DNA of 64,000 nucleotides from Gelatoporia subvermispora B (GCA_000320605.2 KB445815.1:168970-232969), one strand, 5' to 3'; counted from the first letter of the stretch, positions 12,690-25,763 are shown. The notes: generated by a model from the sequence alone, not told the origin. Numbers and translations are program-made.

Positions 12690-13110
12690 TGGACAGGCGG
12701 CAGTCCTTCTCAACCACCATAGGACTAAATGTCCGCTGTACTCATCCACTCGTATACCTCGTATTATGCTCGGATTTGGTATGCATTGAGGCGTGATGAA
12801 GCGAGGACATACCCCAGTGCAGCAACAGTCACCAACCAATCTTATTTGCCATGATCTACTTTAGTCGGCATTGCACGCCTTGCCTCCGATGGGCTTAACA
12901 GCGGGCGGTATTTCGATCATCATGGGTGCAACTTACTTCATGGTTGCGATATGTGGTCTCACCACCTCCTGCCTTTAACTCTCGTATCGAACAGTGGTCC
13001 TTCCTCCAGCTCCTCATACAGCCGCTTACTCCGAGTGTTGCCTGGACCCACCAGACAATTTCGAATGCATAAAGGAAGGCAGTCGGGGATATATCGGAGA
13101 AGAGGAACGT
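12690..13110 (+). pseudogene. Degenerate 3' fragment of membrane-protein gene A (copy C)
   Basis: Matches exon 4 and exon 5 of gene A: the 'cttctcaaccaccatagg' stretch at about 12,708, a diverged LASDGLNSG-like region at about 12,880, and an exon-5-like block ending in 'ggatatatcggagaa' near 13,090. The reading frame is broken by indels and stops, and the 5' exons are absent. It precedes copy 2 of the segmental duplication just as gene A (with gene B in between) precedes copy 1, so it was probably part of the same duplicated unit. Confidence 0.75.
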
Positions 13111-14739
13111 AGTGGGCTCCGTTTAAGTTTTCTTCCTTCAGAAATTAAGAACAGCTGGTAGAAAGTGCTATGGTATGCTCTCGCAACCCGGCTACCAAAG
13201 AGGGCTTTGAATTTGAAGTTAAGATTACTCTTTCTCTATGTCCTTGTGATCCTAGCTCAAGCGAACACAACTGTGTAGCACCCTCGAATATAGATTGAAC
13301 GGAAATCAAGAATAAGAGATGTTCAGGGACGTGCATTTCTGCTGGTTTGCTACGGCAACTACGCTGAGGAACAGAGGAGTTCTTTTCATATCGTGCCAAG
13401 CGCAACAGATGGGGTCCAGATAGCTGGGCGTAAGAGACGTAATTGCTATAAGCTCGTGAAACTTCAGGTGTAATCCAAAGTCGTGAATGAAGTATCGCGC
13501 ATCCTTGATAGGCTGACACTACGTTCTAGCCATCTCAAGGTATGCTCTTCGACTGAAGTGTAATTAACTGAGCACACTTCCTCCGCCATCGGCGGCGGAA
13601 TAAGTTTCCTCGGCCTACCATATTCCTGTGTCGTGTGTATAACGTAAGTGTATATGGCGTGAGGCCACTTCTAGCCTCCTATGTTCCAGCGACTATCACT
13701 AGATTGACATATGCTGCGCCTTGCGCAGCTATTCGAGCAGAAATGTGAGTTCGATGCATCGCTCGCGCTAATTGTGAGTGGTGGGAATATGCCGCACAGA
13801 CAATTATCGATCATCATCCAGAATCATGTGCTGCCTACCCACTCAGTCATTCCATTGACAATATGGTAGAGCTAGGAACAGGACACTAGACAATGTGACA
13901 CACATGACTACCTTTGAATGAAGCCTACCATCATGACTAAGGTGGCTAAGGCTTTTGGACGAGGAAAGGTCCGCCTTCTGCCCACGAAGTATGTGGCTGC
14001 AATATCAGTGTTTCAGATATTGCAAGACTTTGGCCGATTAGACCGTGCTGTATGTGGGGGCCAGGCATGCGAAGTCCAAGATCGTCATGACAGTAACACC
14101 GTGTGGTAGAATTCAGATACGTCGGAAAGGGATTATGTCAAGAATCAGTGCGTGTGTAGTCGCTAGCCACACTGAAGGCATCCAGTGCGGTCAAAGTGCG
14201 GTCAAGCAAGCCTCAGCGCCTGGAGAACAGAACTTCGGGCCGCAGCTTATCTTTCCGTCCACTTCCGAGACGCTCCCTGACGAGCGCCAGGTGTTCCAGA
14301 CTGCGGTGCTCATGACTTTACCCAGTCGCTGTTCCTTCATCATAATGTCTCGTTCAGCTTGGAATATTAAGTGGCTCATATTTGACAGACTATTACAAGT
14401 CTGGGATTCTAGCTCTCTCAGCAACGTGGCTTCTCGCAATCAGAACCTATTACAAAGTTCTCTGGCCGTGTCAGTCGAAACACCAACGCGGCTCTCCGTC
14501 CTATTACTGGGACATTTCTTCTAGTCAGAATTTGCCGCTCACTCTCACATGCGTTGTGACGCTTGAACGTGATGTATCATGACTGCTCGGCCTAAGTCAC
14601 TCAGTTACATCGTAATGTGTCAATCCCATCTGTATCTCTATCTATCCCGGCGCATGTTGAGATGTCACTGCTTGATGTTAACAACTCTCAGATGCTGCAA
14701 TCAGGGAAGGGTTAACGGAGGCTTACTTTCAACATTCAT

Positions 14740-14954
14740 CTACAGGTACGCAAAATCTTCCACAGGGTTTAGAGTGTTGGCGATGTGGTCTAGGAACGGA
14801 TAAGTAGAGCTGAGCTCGCGCTTGCGCTCAGAATTGGAGAAAACTCACCACCGGACTTCTTGTCAGAGTTGGGCTCGATGGGCTGCCCGGAACTGAGAAG
14901 AGCTGCGTTTACGAGCATGAGGAACGCGAAGACAGAGTAGCGCGAGAACTGCAT
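14740..14954 (-). pseudogene. Frameshifted duplicate of the small secreted-peptide gene
   Basis: Begins MQFSRYSVFAFLMLVNAALL, clearly homologous to the peptide gene at 11599-11808. Between the spacer and the dibasic site it has a net 2-base insertion relative to copy 1 (counting between the AAG codons that flank the spacer). The original frame therefore ends early (ALLIRS stop), while the conserved end (KRELSSTYPFLDHI ... EDFAYL, stop at 14740) is now in another frame. An intron that would restore the frame is not apparent. Either it is a recent pseudogene or the peptide end has changed. Confidence 0.55.
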
Positions 14955-15012
14955 GTCTTGGTGTGTTGGCAAATGGATTTTGTGGTCCTGTTGATGTCCT
15001 CAACATCCAGTT

Positions 15013-15029
15013 CGCAATGCCTTTAATAC
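15013..15029 (-). promoter_or_regulatory. TATA-like box upstream of peptide duplicate, copy 2
   Basis: Same 17 bases as at 11867-11883, at the equivalent distance from the duplicate's start at 14954. Confidence 0.45.
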
Positions 15030-15500
15030 TCCTTGCGCACACGTCATGTGTTTATGGCCGCCTTGAAAACAGAGAACAGCAAAATCGCCCCATGTCGCAA
15101 TAGGCCTAGAGGTATAATTCTGTGCAATCCTCCACTATGCTCGGCTTGATGCTACAGTCCAGATACATTCGTAAATCCAAATGGCCCCGATGACACGCAT
15201 CAGGTTGGCCTACGTCCGAGCCTGGTAAATGAACGGCGCTCCGAAAATCTGTTCAACGGAACCGTGCCAACACGCCCTCGGCCCTTGTATGCTTCCGCGG
15301 TGTTGAGTATTTTTTCTCGCATCTGTCCACAATGCTTAGCATCTGAGGTGCACCCTATGTGTAGCTGGCAGTCAAAACGCGCTAAGTGGTCACCAATCTG
15401 TCGTCAGAACAAGCTTGTGCGTCTTAATTGGTATCCAAGAAGCGTCCCGATATTCCAGTTCAATCTTTTTGCAAGCATCCAGAAGCAATTGTTTGAAGAA

Positions 15501-16141
15501 GGTGCGTAACTTTCTACTATACATAACGAACCTATCACCACCACAATCTCTTAACGAATTGCATCTGGACGCGTCCTTGTTTGTCTCAATTTCGTTTAGT
15601 GGAAGCTCTGATTGTTGTCCAGGATTGGCATTCGAAGTCTTCAGTTCCGCAGTCGTGGTAATAGTCGGCTTTGCTTTCTGTGAGTATATTCTCAGGGAAC
15701 GCCTGTCGTCGCGTTATACTCGCAATTCGATCAACGTGCGATACAGCTCCGAAAAAAGGATGTCGGAAATTAGGAAGATTAGTGGGAGATTCAAGTAGAC
15801 TCAACTTCAACCAGACAGATGAAACTGGCGTTACGATGATCGGATACCCTAGAATCATAAAAGTTTGTGTCGTGCTATCGGCTGATTCACGAGTACTGCA
15901 CACATCCGCGGCCTTAGGTCTCTTCTTGGTAGACCGATAGGCAGCGCCTTTTGTACCCGGCGGTTTAATCGTGCGCATTGCACATTTGGTATTATGATCA
16001 ATGTCTTTGACATGCACAGGCGTATCTTGACAATGGAGAAAAGATATATCTCGCATATAGTGCCAAATGAGCAAACTACTTCATATAATACTAAAATGCG
16101 GTCAAATCGAATCCTGTAACAGCCGAACAAAAAAGTCTACA
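15501..16141. other. Stretch with an unrecognised 162-codon open frame
   Basis: A minus-strand frame at 15586-16074 (162 codons) has no recognisable motif and no similarity to neighbours. It lies directly downstream of the UstYa-like gene C and could be a relic or chance. Nothing else seen. Confidence 0.3.
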
Positions 16142-16782
16142 CTACATTGTGGAAAATTGTAAGTAATCCTGTTGCAAGGCATCATTAGTCGCAAGCCAAT
16201 CTGCACATCTCCTCCCATATGTCGTATCTCCTGACACAACGTTTCCGTCGAACGCATCATCGGGCTCCAGAGTAGAATCCGCCGCGCAGAGAGTATGCTC
16301 CCGTAAGAGGTTGAGACAATGTACTGTGTGTGACTGCAATGCGCCCGTCGGGGAAGATTCAGTATCCAATAGGCGGCGGATTGTGCGTAGGCAATGAAGC
16401 TGGTGAGCAAGCGCTACCGAGAACAGTCGGTTGGAGGGACCGAGATGGACGTTCCCGTCTCCTACGGCAGTAGACCACCATTCGAGCTGCGCTTCTGGTG
16501 CTGAAAGTGGGTAATGGACGCTGTCTTGTACCAAGAGAGCAACGGCATTCCTCATCGATGGAAGAGGCAGCCGGGTCGGGACATCCTCATCGATGAATGC
16601 TGCGCAGAGGATGAGTTTGTGCACACGTAGCAACGATCGATAGACTGACTATATTGCTCAAGAGGCTTGTCGCGGGACAAGGCAAGCTGGACAGCCGACT
16701 TCATGATGCGATGGAGGAAGAAAATATTGACAATCGAAAGGGCGACCAAGAAGGTCACCCATCGGTGCTGGATGGACTTCAT
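16142..16782 (-). CDS. UstYa-like (DUF3328) protein C, intact HxxHC type, 196 aa
   Basis: Two exons, 16782-16650 and 16599-16142, in phase (A|CA). An N-terminal hydrophobic anchor at about residues 8-28 (TFLVALSIVNIFFLH) is followed by a lumenal domain. The domain carries both family signature motifs, HQLHCLRTIRR and HTVHCLNLLREHTLCAADSTLEP, and RRCADW near the end. These match the HxxHC pair typical of UstYa/UstYb oxidases, which in ustiloxin biosynthesis act on a secreted precursor peptide. The closest relative here is protein D at 29.6 kb: identical exon 1 length (133 nt counted from the equivalent Met) and shared NLLREHTLCAAD. It is transcribed divergently from GNAT-A, as D is from GNAT-B. 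Two or three in-frame Mets lie upstream; the Met directly before the anchor was chosen. Confidence 0.88.
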
Positions 16783-17815
16783 ACTACACGATGTAAGGAA
16801 AAGTGCGGCTGTGAGCCAGGCTACTGAATGAAACCTTAGCTGCTTATTATGCGCTGGCAGGCATGCCTTACCCAGCACCCCTTACCGCTGTGGCTAAATT
16901 TTAGGATAATTGGGTATGATGAATATAGCACAACTCGAATTGAGCACATGCTGACAATGTCACCAAGTATATGACCTGATTTCATTGGCAATGGACATGC
17001 TTTTTGACCCACAAGTCAGTGTTTCACCTATCGACAGGTGTTCTTCTTTGCCCCCGGGCGTTTTCAAAATCGGAGTCCGCGGTCGATGAGATGAATGTCG
17101 GGTGAGGTAGAGGAGCGATTGCGCAGCATTCGGTTCAGACTTCCCTCGTCGTTGTCTTCCTACTATCTTATTTGCCACAATATTACAGGCGTCAGCATGT
17201 GCGCCGAGGATCACCTGTTCCAGCATGTCGGTCTCCATTACAATGAATGTGAGGGACACTGATCAGGAATACTGGTGTACTACACAGAAACGTTGAAGGA
17301 TCAGGATTCCGAAATAAACGTTTTTATTTGCTCTTTGCTCGAAGTCGCTCTAAATGATAGAGTCTTGGAACTCGAACGCGCTCGCGAGTATGTGGCGAGC
17401 CATTGATTGCTTTTCTGTAGTTACAGCATCCCTGGTCCGCCATTGTGGTGGGTCTTGTTGTTGAAATCTGGAAGTGGCGACAAATCCTGGGGAATATCGC
17501 TACAGTGGGGTTTCAAGACATGGAGAGAGATCCGTGGAGATGCATGGCCGCGCATAAGAACAACTCAATTTGTCGCCGATCAGTTCGATGTGCATGTGGT
17601 ACTAGGTTTGTGTACGCAATTGAACTTCCAACGAGCGCCGATTTGAGCCTATCAATGCTGGTATCGATCTCTCACGATCCGGCCACACTACCCCTGGCCC
17701 GCGATTCAGGATATCATATGCGAGGCGCAACGCACTATAATGTCAAATACTCAATCTCGTGCCTCGCTCTTCAAACTGACCTGACTAACCTGACCTGATC
17801 CCTATTAACGGCAAT
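16783..17815. other. Divergent promoter region of UstYa-C and GNAT-A
   Basis: 1033 bp between two head-to-head genes. No gene seen; an equivalent head-to-head gap exists at 28869-29554. Shared regulatory elements could not be picked out by eye. Confidence 0.4.
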
Positions 17816-18880
17816 ATGGCCCCCGCAAATATCACTATTCAACGAGTTGAGAAACCAGCCGGTCAGTCTCTCCAGCTGCTGCTTGGACCATTATCGAACA
17901 TTGTCACTGGCTTTGCACAATGCAGATGGCCTCATCGAGGCTTCAGTCCAGCTCTTCAAGGATCTCATGATCAAAGGTCGTACCACAGGCACACGTAGAA
18001 AGATAAGTCCCACCTGACATCTCCCCTTAACTCAGCTCCTGCAACACATGCCCTCACAACCGGTAAGCCCGAGTTGATCGATGGCATGGCGCGTGCAAGC
18101 ATAAGACCGATCGCCCTCGTCGCCGGCGAGATGTACACCGCCGTGGACGAGAATGACGCATTGATCGGGTTTACGCTCTGGCTCCCGCCCGGGTCGAACA
18201 TCTGGACGACGTAAGAGACAATCTTATGACATCTTCGTATATGTTGAATTTCGCACCTTCGACGTGCAGTGAGGAACAACGACAGATGGGACTTGACCAG
18301 TTTCTGGAAACCCTATCTCCTGAAGGCCAAGAATATTATACAAATGTGGTGGGTGATCTTTCAATGAGGTCTCCTGAATGCAATCAAATGGTAACGAATG
18401 TCTGTAGCTCGGGAAAGAGTTCCCCGGACTTGTTGACGGATTCCTGGGTATCGAACACGTCAGTCCATCGCACCGAACACATTAGCATTCACCTAATCGC
18501 CTCACAGGCCGAGACCAACATGTACTGGTGCAACTTCGCCATGGTCCGAGAGGACTATCAGGGCAAAGGTATCCTACGGGCGATGTTCGAGCACGTCTTC
18601 CCCAAGGTACGCCTGTCCTGGTGTTAGCAGATTCCTCGCTCAATTGAACTAAGGCACAAGAACTCGGAGCTACGATGGGTCTGGCTACGACTAGCCCTCG
18701 CAACGTAAGGTCAAATAGCTTCGTTTCACAGGTTCTTACCCATTTAGACGACAGGTCGCAATCTACAACAAACTAGGTTTCACGACACGCGGCGAGAAGG
18801 TCATGCAGTCCCCATGGGGCGAGTGGCCCGTCTGGGTATTCTCCCGTGAACCACTGGTCAACGGGTCGAACGAGGGATGA
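17816..18880 (+). CDS. GNAT-family N-acetyltransferase A, 225 aa
   Basis: Eight small exons in phase: 17816-17861, 17926-17976, 18036-18210, 18270-18348, 18408-18458, 18508-18606, 18654-18704, 18755-18880. The exon layout is shared with two paralogues at 27.8 and 47.6 kb. The acetyl-CoA-binding motif A region reads NFAMVREDYQGKGILRAMFE (QxxGxG/A type, about residue 137 on), followed by LGATMGLATTSPRN, VAIYNKLGFTTRG and the ending WGEWPVWVFS. Upstream are GEMYTAVDENDALIGFTLWLPPG and EEQRQMGLDQF. The substrate is unknown; GNATs acetylate amines of small molecules, peptides or proteins using acetyl-CoA. The gene sits head-to-head with UstYa-like gene C. Confidence 0.9.
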
Positions 18881-19460
18881 GTGCATCCGAGGACCCAGAC
18901 CAGCACCGTCGAATTAACTGTCTACGTACCTGTGCAAGGCCGAACTGTGCATAGAAGGGGACTCATTCAGTGGCGACAATATAGCAGATGAACCACATAC
19001 ATATGCCACCTATACCGTGCAGCACATCGTTATCGAAAGCTGTAGTGCAGAACCTTGTTGGGACATGCGTCGATCTGAGGGCAAAGTCAAATCAACGGCG
19101 CAGCGGTGATTCTGCGGAGTTTGCTGCACACTTACACCACCGGCCGAACTAGGCTCGGTTAGACCTGACGCCTATTCACAACGCTTCTCCAGGAGTTCAT
19201 GCTGTACCTCTTCCAACTTCCAAGAGTGAGACTTTGCTAGTACTGCAAAGGCCCGTTCTGAGTCTCGATCACACCCCATAAGCATGAGCTTCCTTTCATT
19301 TCATTCCCGAGCAGAAATACTGATACGCGTAAAATTCGATCCGTGCATTGAGTAAGGGGGGCAGAAAAAAGCAAAACAATCGAGCTGCGGCGCAGCGTAG
19401 CGTATCCTACCAGTCTACTACATCGTCCTTCTTTGCTCCTTGCCATTCCGTAACCGTCGC
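18881..19460. other. Intergenic between convergent GNAT-A and actin
   Basis: 580 bp of 3' flanks. No gene or repeat seen. Confidence 0.4.
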
Positions 19461-20988
<1,528 letters not shown>

Positions 20989-21742
20989 TTTGGCGAGCTA
21001 GTTGAGTAGAGTAATAGAGTGAATGTACTAAGGATACGGGACTGATGACGATATCGACGTGATCACAACAAGACGCGACGGGACGAGGAGAGCACGAGGG
21101 GAGAAGGAGAGCTGGTCAGTGGCGTTCACTGTGGTCGGCAACGAGCTCGCACTAACCTTGAGTAGAGAGTTGGACGAGAGCGGCGACGTGGAGGGCTTGG
21201 GCAAAGGGCGGTGCTGTACTGATGCAGCTGATCCCTGCTAAATCCGTTATCCGATCCACTTCAGGGCAGGCCACTGGGGACTTCAATTCCGTCCATCTCC
21301 GCCCCTTCACAACCGTTGCTGTGCTCGCTGCGCATCCGTCCATGTCCCCCCGCCGGCTCCCTCACCCGCTGTGTTTCGGGCGCGGAGGACGCCCAGCGAG
21401 GCGGTGGACGCAGTCACTGCCAGCGCATCGCCCGAACTGGCCCCGAATACGAGCAGACGCCCGCATCGATGCTGCGCGAACGACGCGTTCATCTGGGCCT
21501 GATTACGCTGCATGCAGTTGCGTAGAACATGTACGGGGTAAAGAAGAAGCTTCTTGTACTTGTGGACCCGTGTGGGCTCACACGAGGAGCAATTATATCT
21601 ACGCGATGGGGGACCCTCCGGTCCGCGCGATCTAATTCCGCTGTGTGATCCTGAGACATAACAACGCCGAGTCCAGCCAAAGCACTCGCCGCTGCAATGC
21701 AATAACACACCATGTAAACTCATATCATACAGACACGCGAGC
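20989..21742. other. Actin promoter region
   Basis: 754 bp between the actin start and the RPN10 3' end, both minus strand. It should hold the strong actin promoter and perhaps a 5' UTR intron. Several open frames are present but none looks like a gene. Confidence 0.45.
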
Positions 21743-22937
21743 TCACTTCTTCGCGCCCTCGCCCTGTCCTTGCTCTCCCCGCATGCTCATCTCGATCGCC
21801 CGCGCAATCGCTTCCTCCTCTGACATCTCCTCGTCACCACCCGCGTCGTCCGCCATCTCCACATCGTGCCCCTCCGACATTGCCAACGCCTGCTGCAGCA
21901 ACGCCGCTTCCTCCTCGTCTGCCGGCTCTGCCGGCGCCGACGCGGGGGCCGCCGTCGTAGCTGCTGACGCTGTCGCAGGCGTAGATGCGGTTGCAGCGGC
22001 GGGGCCTGCAGCCTGCGCCGCGGCTGCTTGACGTGCTTCCTCCTCCTCCATCGACATCCGCAGTGCCTGTCATAGGGGTTAGCACGCGATCAAATGTGTT
22101 CATTGACCGCAGACTTGCCATTGCGAGTTCGGGGTCCAGCGCGGGGTCGACGCCGAACTCGAAACTGCCTGTACCCGCGCCCGCACCAGCTCCGACGTCC
22201 GCCATCGCCTCCTCTGGGATCCCCCGATCGCCCGCGAGGATGGGCGACGAGATTATCATATCTGAGAGTAGGTGCGGGCCAGGCGGGACAGAGACTAGAT
22301 GACTGCAAGGCGATTGTGAACACGGGCAGACGCGCCTCAGCGCGGCGAAAGACGAACCAGTTGTCGCCACTCGACGCGTTCTCCACGAACTGCCGCAACA
22401 CGCTGCGCTCGCCCTCTTCGACCCCGTCGCCGAACGCGACGACGTCCACCGCGACGTTGTTCTTCTTGAGCTTCTTCGCGAGGCGGACCATGCTCTTCTC
22501 GTCCGCTGCGGGCCCCGCGAGCGGCGAGCCAACGAACAGCACGATGCGCTGCCGCAGGTTCTTGTTCTGTCTGTGCTTGAGAGCGAGCTGTGCTACGGAT
22601 AGCGCAGTCTGGATATCAGGCTCTCCGCCGATCCTGTCTCGTGTTGTGTGGATTGCTTGCAGGATCTGTCCGATGTCCTTCGAATGCGTTACAAGTACTT
22701 CTGGCCTAACGCAGAACGAGTTGCGTCAACCATGCTAGTAGCACTGAGCACCCTGGAGACGCACCCCTTTCCTGCCATTGTCATGACACCAACAGTGTTC
22801 TCAGGATTAGAGTCGACCTTCGTCTGAAAGATAGTAGTGACAGCATCGGCCTGCGCGTCGAAGCGGGTCGGCTGGTAGTCACCATTGCGCATGTACTCCG
22901 AGTTGTCAAAGATGATAAGTGTGGCTTCGAGAGGCAT
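21743..22937 (-). CDS. RPN10: 26S proteasome regulatory subunit RPN10, 342 aa
   Basis: Ubiquitin receptor of the 19S proteasome lid/base. Exons 22937-22765, 22705-22358, 22302-22119 and 22066-21743 join in phase. Residues 1 to about 190 are the von Willebrand A domain ([25 protein letters not shown] start, then [44 protein letters not shown]). The C-terminal part contains ubiquitin-interacting-motif-like helices ([40 protein letters not shown]) separated by an Ala/Pro/Thr-rich linker. The third intron uses a GC donor (ATG|GCAAGT) and acceptor ACAG at 22067, and the phase requires it. The second intron's border leaves a Cys where yeast and animals have Ser (NCHLVS), so that border is slightly less certain. 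Confidence 0.95.
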
Positions 22938-24180
22938 GGTGGCCCGATATGCGAGTTGTGCGAGGGTGAGAAGAAAGTTGCAAGCGGAGGAGGGAGAGGA
23001 TGTTGAGGAGACCGGCGAGTCTGCTCACCGCGCTGACGCGTCGCTTAGACGCCCATCTGCGCGACACCCTGCCCTTTCAGGAAGGTCTCGATCATCCTCC
23101 GTCCACGCACGAGTCGCTCTATCCCAGCCTCCGTTCAGCTGCTTGTGCAGATCATTCTAGGGGACGTACGGATTATTTTGGACGCGCCGTGTGCTTTTCG
23201 ATAGCTTTGCGTTTGGTCTGGGGGGTTGCGGCTTTCTTGATCAAAATTCTTCCGTCGTCACCCCACTGGCCTGCATAACTATGGGCCGATATTTGCGACA
23301 CATAAACCTCAATGAGTAGTCGTGATAACCGAAAAATGTGCTTTCAAGACCGTCTTTAAGCCGAGGCGGGTGGAAATCCTTGCAGATTACACCATAGCGT
23401 CAAATAGAATCATGTGAGTTGATTCTGCATATCACGATGGCCATCCAACAGGTGCGGTGTATACGATACATATGCCCAGTCTATTATTCACTGTGCGAGT
23501 TTAGTACGCTGATACCAATGCTTCGAATATGAGTTTTGCACTACAACTCGCTCACAGCCTATTGAGTAGCATTTCACTTGGCAACAGTGCGGAGATGGGG
23601 GCTAGATTATATAGCCTTTTCTTCGTGCAATCCGTATACAATCCATCATCCTGCATCTTGCGAGTCTCGATTGAGAAGGAATCGCAATAGCAAAGTTGAC
23701 TCAATGCCTCTTTCAACCAGCGCGGCCCAAATTCTATCAGTCCATTGAAGTGATTCACGTCCAGGGTCCACTGGTCGACCTTGTGGATCAGTCACGAACA
23801 ATCCAAATTGTAGATCTCGTTTTGCGGGCATGATAATGCCTATCGAGATTTGGCGAGTGATGCCAGAGCTGACTCAATATGGACGGTTCAAGGCTGATGG
23901 ATGCAGACTTCGCGAAGGGAAGCCGCTTCAACTTCTACGTCAAATGCGCGAATCCCACTAACGATCACCATCACACAAATATCCAAGATGCATTACGGAG
24001 TGTCTTATCGGCAGGGTCTGCCATTACATGTGGTGATGTATAGTATAGCTTGCGTTCAGTCATGAACGCCGCTAGTCTTTCTCTGCAATCTCTGCAATGT
24101 CCACGGTAATCTTATCTGCCATTCTTGGAGTAAGCAATGCTTAACGGCGTAGATGGATCAATGTGCACCCATGGTTTCGA
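22938..24180. other. Intergenic, about 1.2 kb
   Basis: Begins with the RPN10 promoter. The rest is without a recognisable gene: short minus-strand frames at 23552-23831 overlap in different frames but match nothing I know. AT-rich in the middle. The accessory character resumes here. Confidence 0.4.
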
Positions 24181-24371
24181 TCACAGCCAAGCCAGTTCTT
24201 CAACTGGGGCGATCTCTTCTGCGTCCGCTTCTATATAGAGGATGTTGATTATTGACCGTAAGCATCTGACAAACAGGTCTACTGATTACCATCTGGTATA
24301 GGGTTGGCCTTGGACGCCCCCAAACAAGCGAGAAGGACAGCGACAGACAGCAAATAGGCAGTGAATCGCAT
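24181..24371 (-). CDS. Very small secreted acidic peptide, 43 aa, two exons
   Basis: Exon 1 (24371-24290) encodes a classical signal peptide, MRFTAYLLSVAVLLACLG followed by ASKA. Exon 2 (24230-24181) joins in phase 1 across a 59-nt intron with a GT donor and TATAG acceptor. The predicted mature part is only about 20 residues, acidic and ending in ELAWL (NPIPDEADAEE ... stop). A TATA-like element lies about 60-70 bp upstream. The combination of signal peptide, proper intron and TATA element is hard to get by chance, but the ORF is tiny and I know no homologue. It lies next to UstYa-like gene B. No dibasic site is visible in it. Confidence 0.5.
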
Positions 24372-24432
24372 TGAGTATGTAAGGGTACGTCGGTTGCGTG
24401 AGAGAGGGACTTGCCGGCCCTCATCACCCAGC

Positions 24433-24440
24433 TCTTATAC
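24433..24440 (-). promoter_or_regulatory. TATA-like box of the 43-aa peptide gene
   Basis: Minus strand gtataaga at 24440-24433, about 62-69 bp before the start codon at 24371. Confidence 0.4.
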
Positions 24441-25143
24441 GTGCCGAGGGCAGGATTATACCAGCACGCCCAGAAAGTGGGCATCACATCGTCCCGCCGC
24501 CCGTGTAGGAGCGCGGCCCGTGAGGGTGCAGAGCGGTGATCTCGATCATCATACCCGCGTGAGTTCCATCCCAGTCTCCTTGCGGGGGCACTGTGCCCGC
24601 AGTGAGAAGGCGCTGCGCAGGGCCGTGCGAGCAGACATGTTACCTAGGGCTACCGGACGGCCTTTGTGGCAACACGGGTACATATGACGTGAACGCAGGC
24701 TCAGCGACCTGTGAGCTGTGATTATGACCCTGTGCTAACTAGAGCTTGGATAGCATGTCATGGGCTCGGGCGGTGCGATGTATCGCCGTCCGTGTGCATG
24801 AGCATTCGGAGCAACTGGACTGGGAGGGACCGATAGCAGCGCGCAGCGATTGGCGTCTGAGGGACACACATGCTTCCCATGCAAGACGCGGAGCCGCATC
24901 TCCCGTTTCTAGGGCTCGCCGAGCTGTAACCACTCTTTTCATCATGATTAGGGAGCTTCTTGATATGATGGACGTCCTGCTAATTGGACATACCCGAAAT
25001 GGCCGAGGCAGTACTAACCGTGGTTTTTCCGCATAGCCAGGGTAAATATGAGCTCTGCGCATCGCTATTTCTGCTCCACGTATTACAGCCCAGTCTTCTT
25101 CCTGCGCATTGCTTCTAAACGTACACTCTTTCTTAATCCCACG
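24441..25143. other. Divergent region before UstYa-B
   Basis: About 0.7 kb between the divergent peptide gene and UstYa-like gene B. Open frames on both strands lack recognisable features. Confidence 0.35.
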
Positions 25144-25763
25144 ATGCAAACTTTGAATAAATTAGAGAACATCTTATTCGTGGTCGTGGTCACGTTGCTG
25201 AGCTTGAATGCCACCTTCAAGCTCACTGCATATTTTTGGTTGACACACGCGCAAAGGCATGTGGAATATACAGGTATGCAAAGTAACAGCTCAACTACAC
25301 ACTGATCCTCATTTCTGCAGATTCATGGATGGGAGAGAGGAAGACAGTTCTCTTACCCATGAATAGTTACGAAGTGGGACCATACGACCTACATTCTGAC
25401 AATGAATGGTCTCTCCTTGTGCCCGGAGACGGAATCATACACCTCGGGCCAGATCATCAGCCAGCTATGGTTTCCATGCTACACCAGCTCCGGTGCATCG
25501 ATTTCATTCGCCAGCAGGCCGCGGTGACAAGAGAACGTCGAGACATGGAGCTCGCACATCACTGCATGAATTATTTGCGACAAATGACGCTCTGCCGTGG
25601 GGATACGTTCTTAGATGCCTACGAATACACATCGAAGAACGAGCCGCTTGACAAGCATCCTATTCGACGCTGTCAAGATTGGAGAGCAGTATATGAGGCT
25701 GTGGAAGCCAATCAGCGGAATCATGCGAGGAGAAGTAGTGATTCTTCTCCTACGGTTTTGTAA
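25144..25763 (+). CDS. UstYa-like (DUF3328) protein B, degenerate motif type, 190 aa
   Basis: Exons 25144-25273 and 25321-25763, joined in phase (G|AT). The N-terminal anchor (ILFVVVVTLLSLNATFKL) is followed by YDLHSDNEWSLLVPGDG, HQLRCIDFIRQQ, AHHCMNYLRQMTLCRGDTFLDAYEY and HPIRRCQDWRAVYEAVEANQ. Compared with the classical HxxHC pair, the first motif is HQLRC and the second is LAHHC, so one His of each is replaced. It is the counterpart of protein A (same exon 1 length of 130 nt, 190 versus 189 aa). It faces a But2-like gene tail to tail. Presumed ER/Golgi lumenal protein of the UstYa family; substrate and activity unknown. Confidence 0.87.

Larger units (their letters stand above)
13320..15500. 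repeat. Segmental duplication, copy 2 (about 2.2 kb, diverged)
   Basis: Second copy of the 10.16-12.35 kb block, same orientation, separated from the first by the pseudogene C region. It contains the frameshifted peptide gene at 14740-14954 and the conserved 17-bp box. Otherwise no intact coding sequence is evident. Borders are approximate. Confidence 0.7.
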
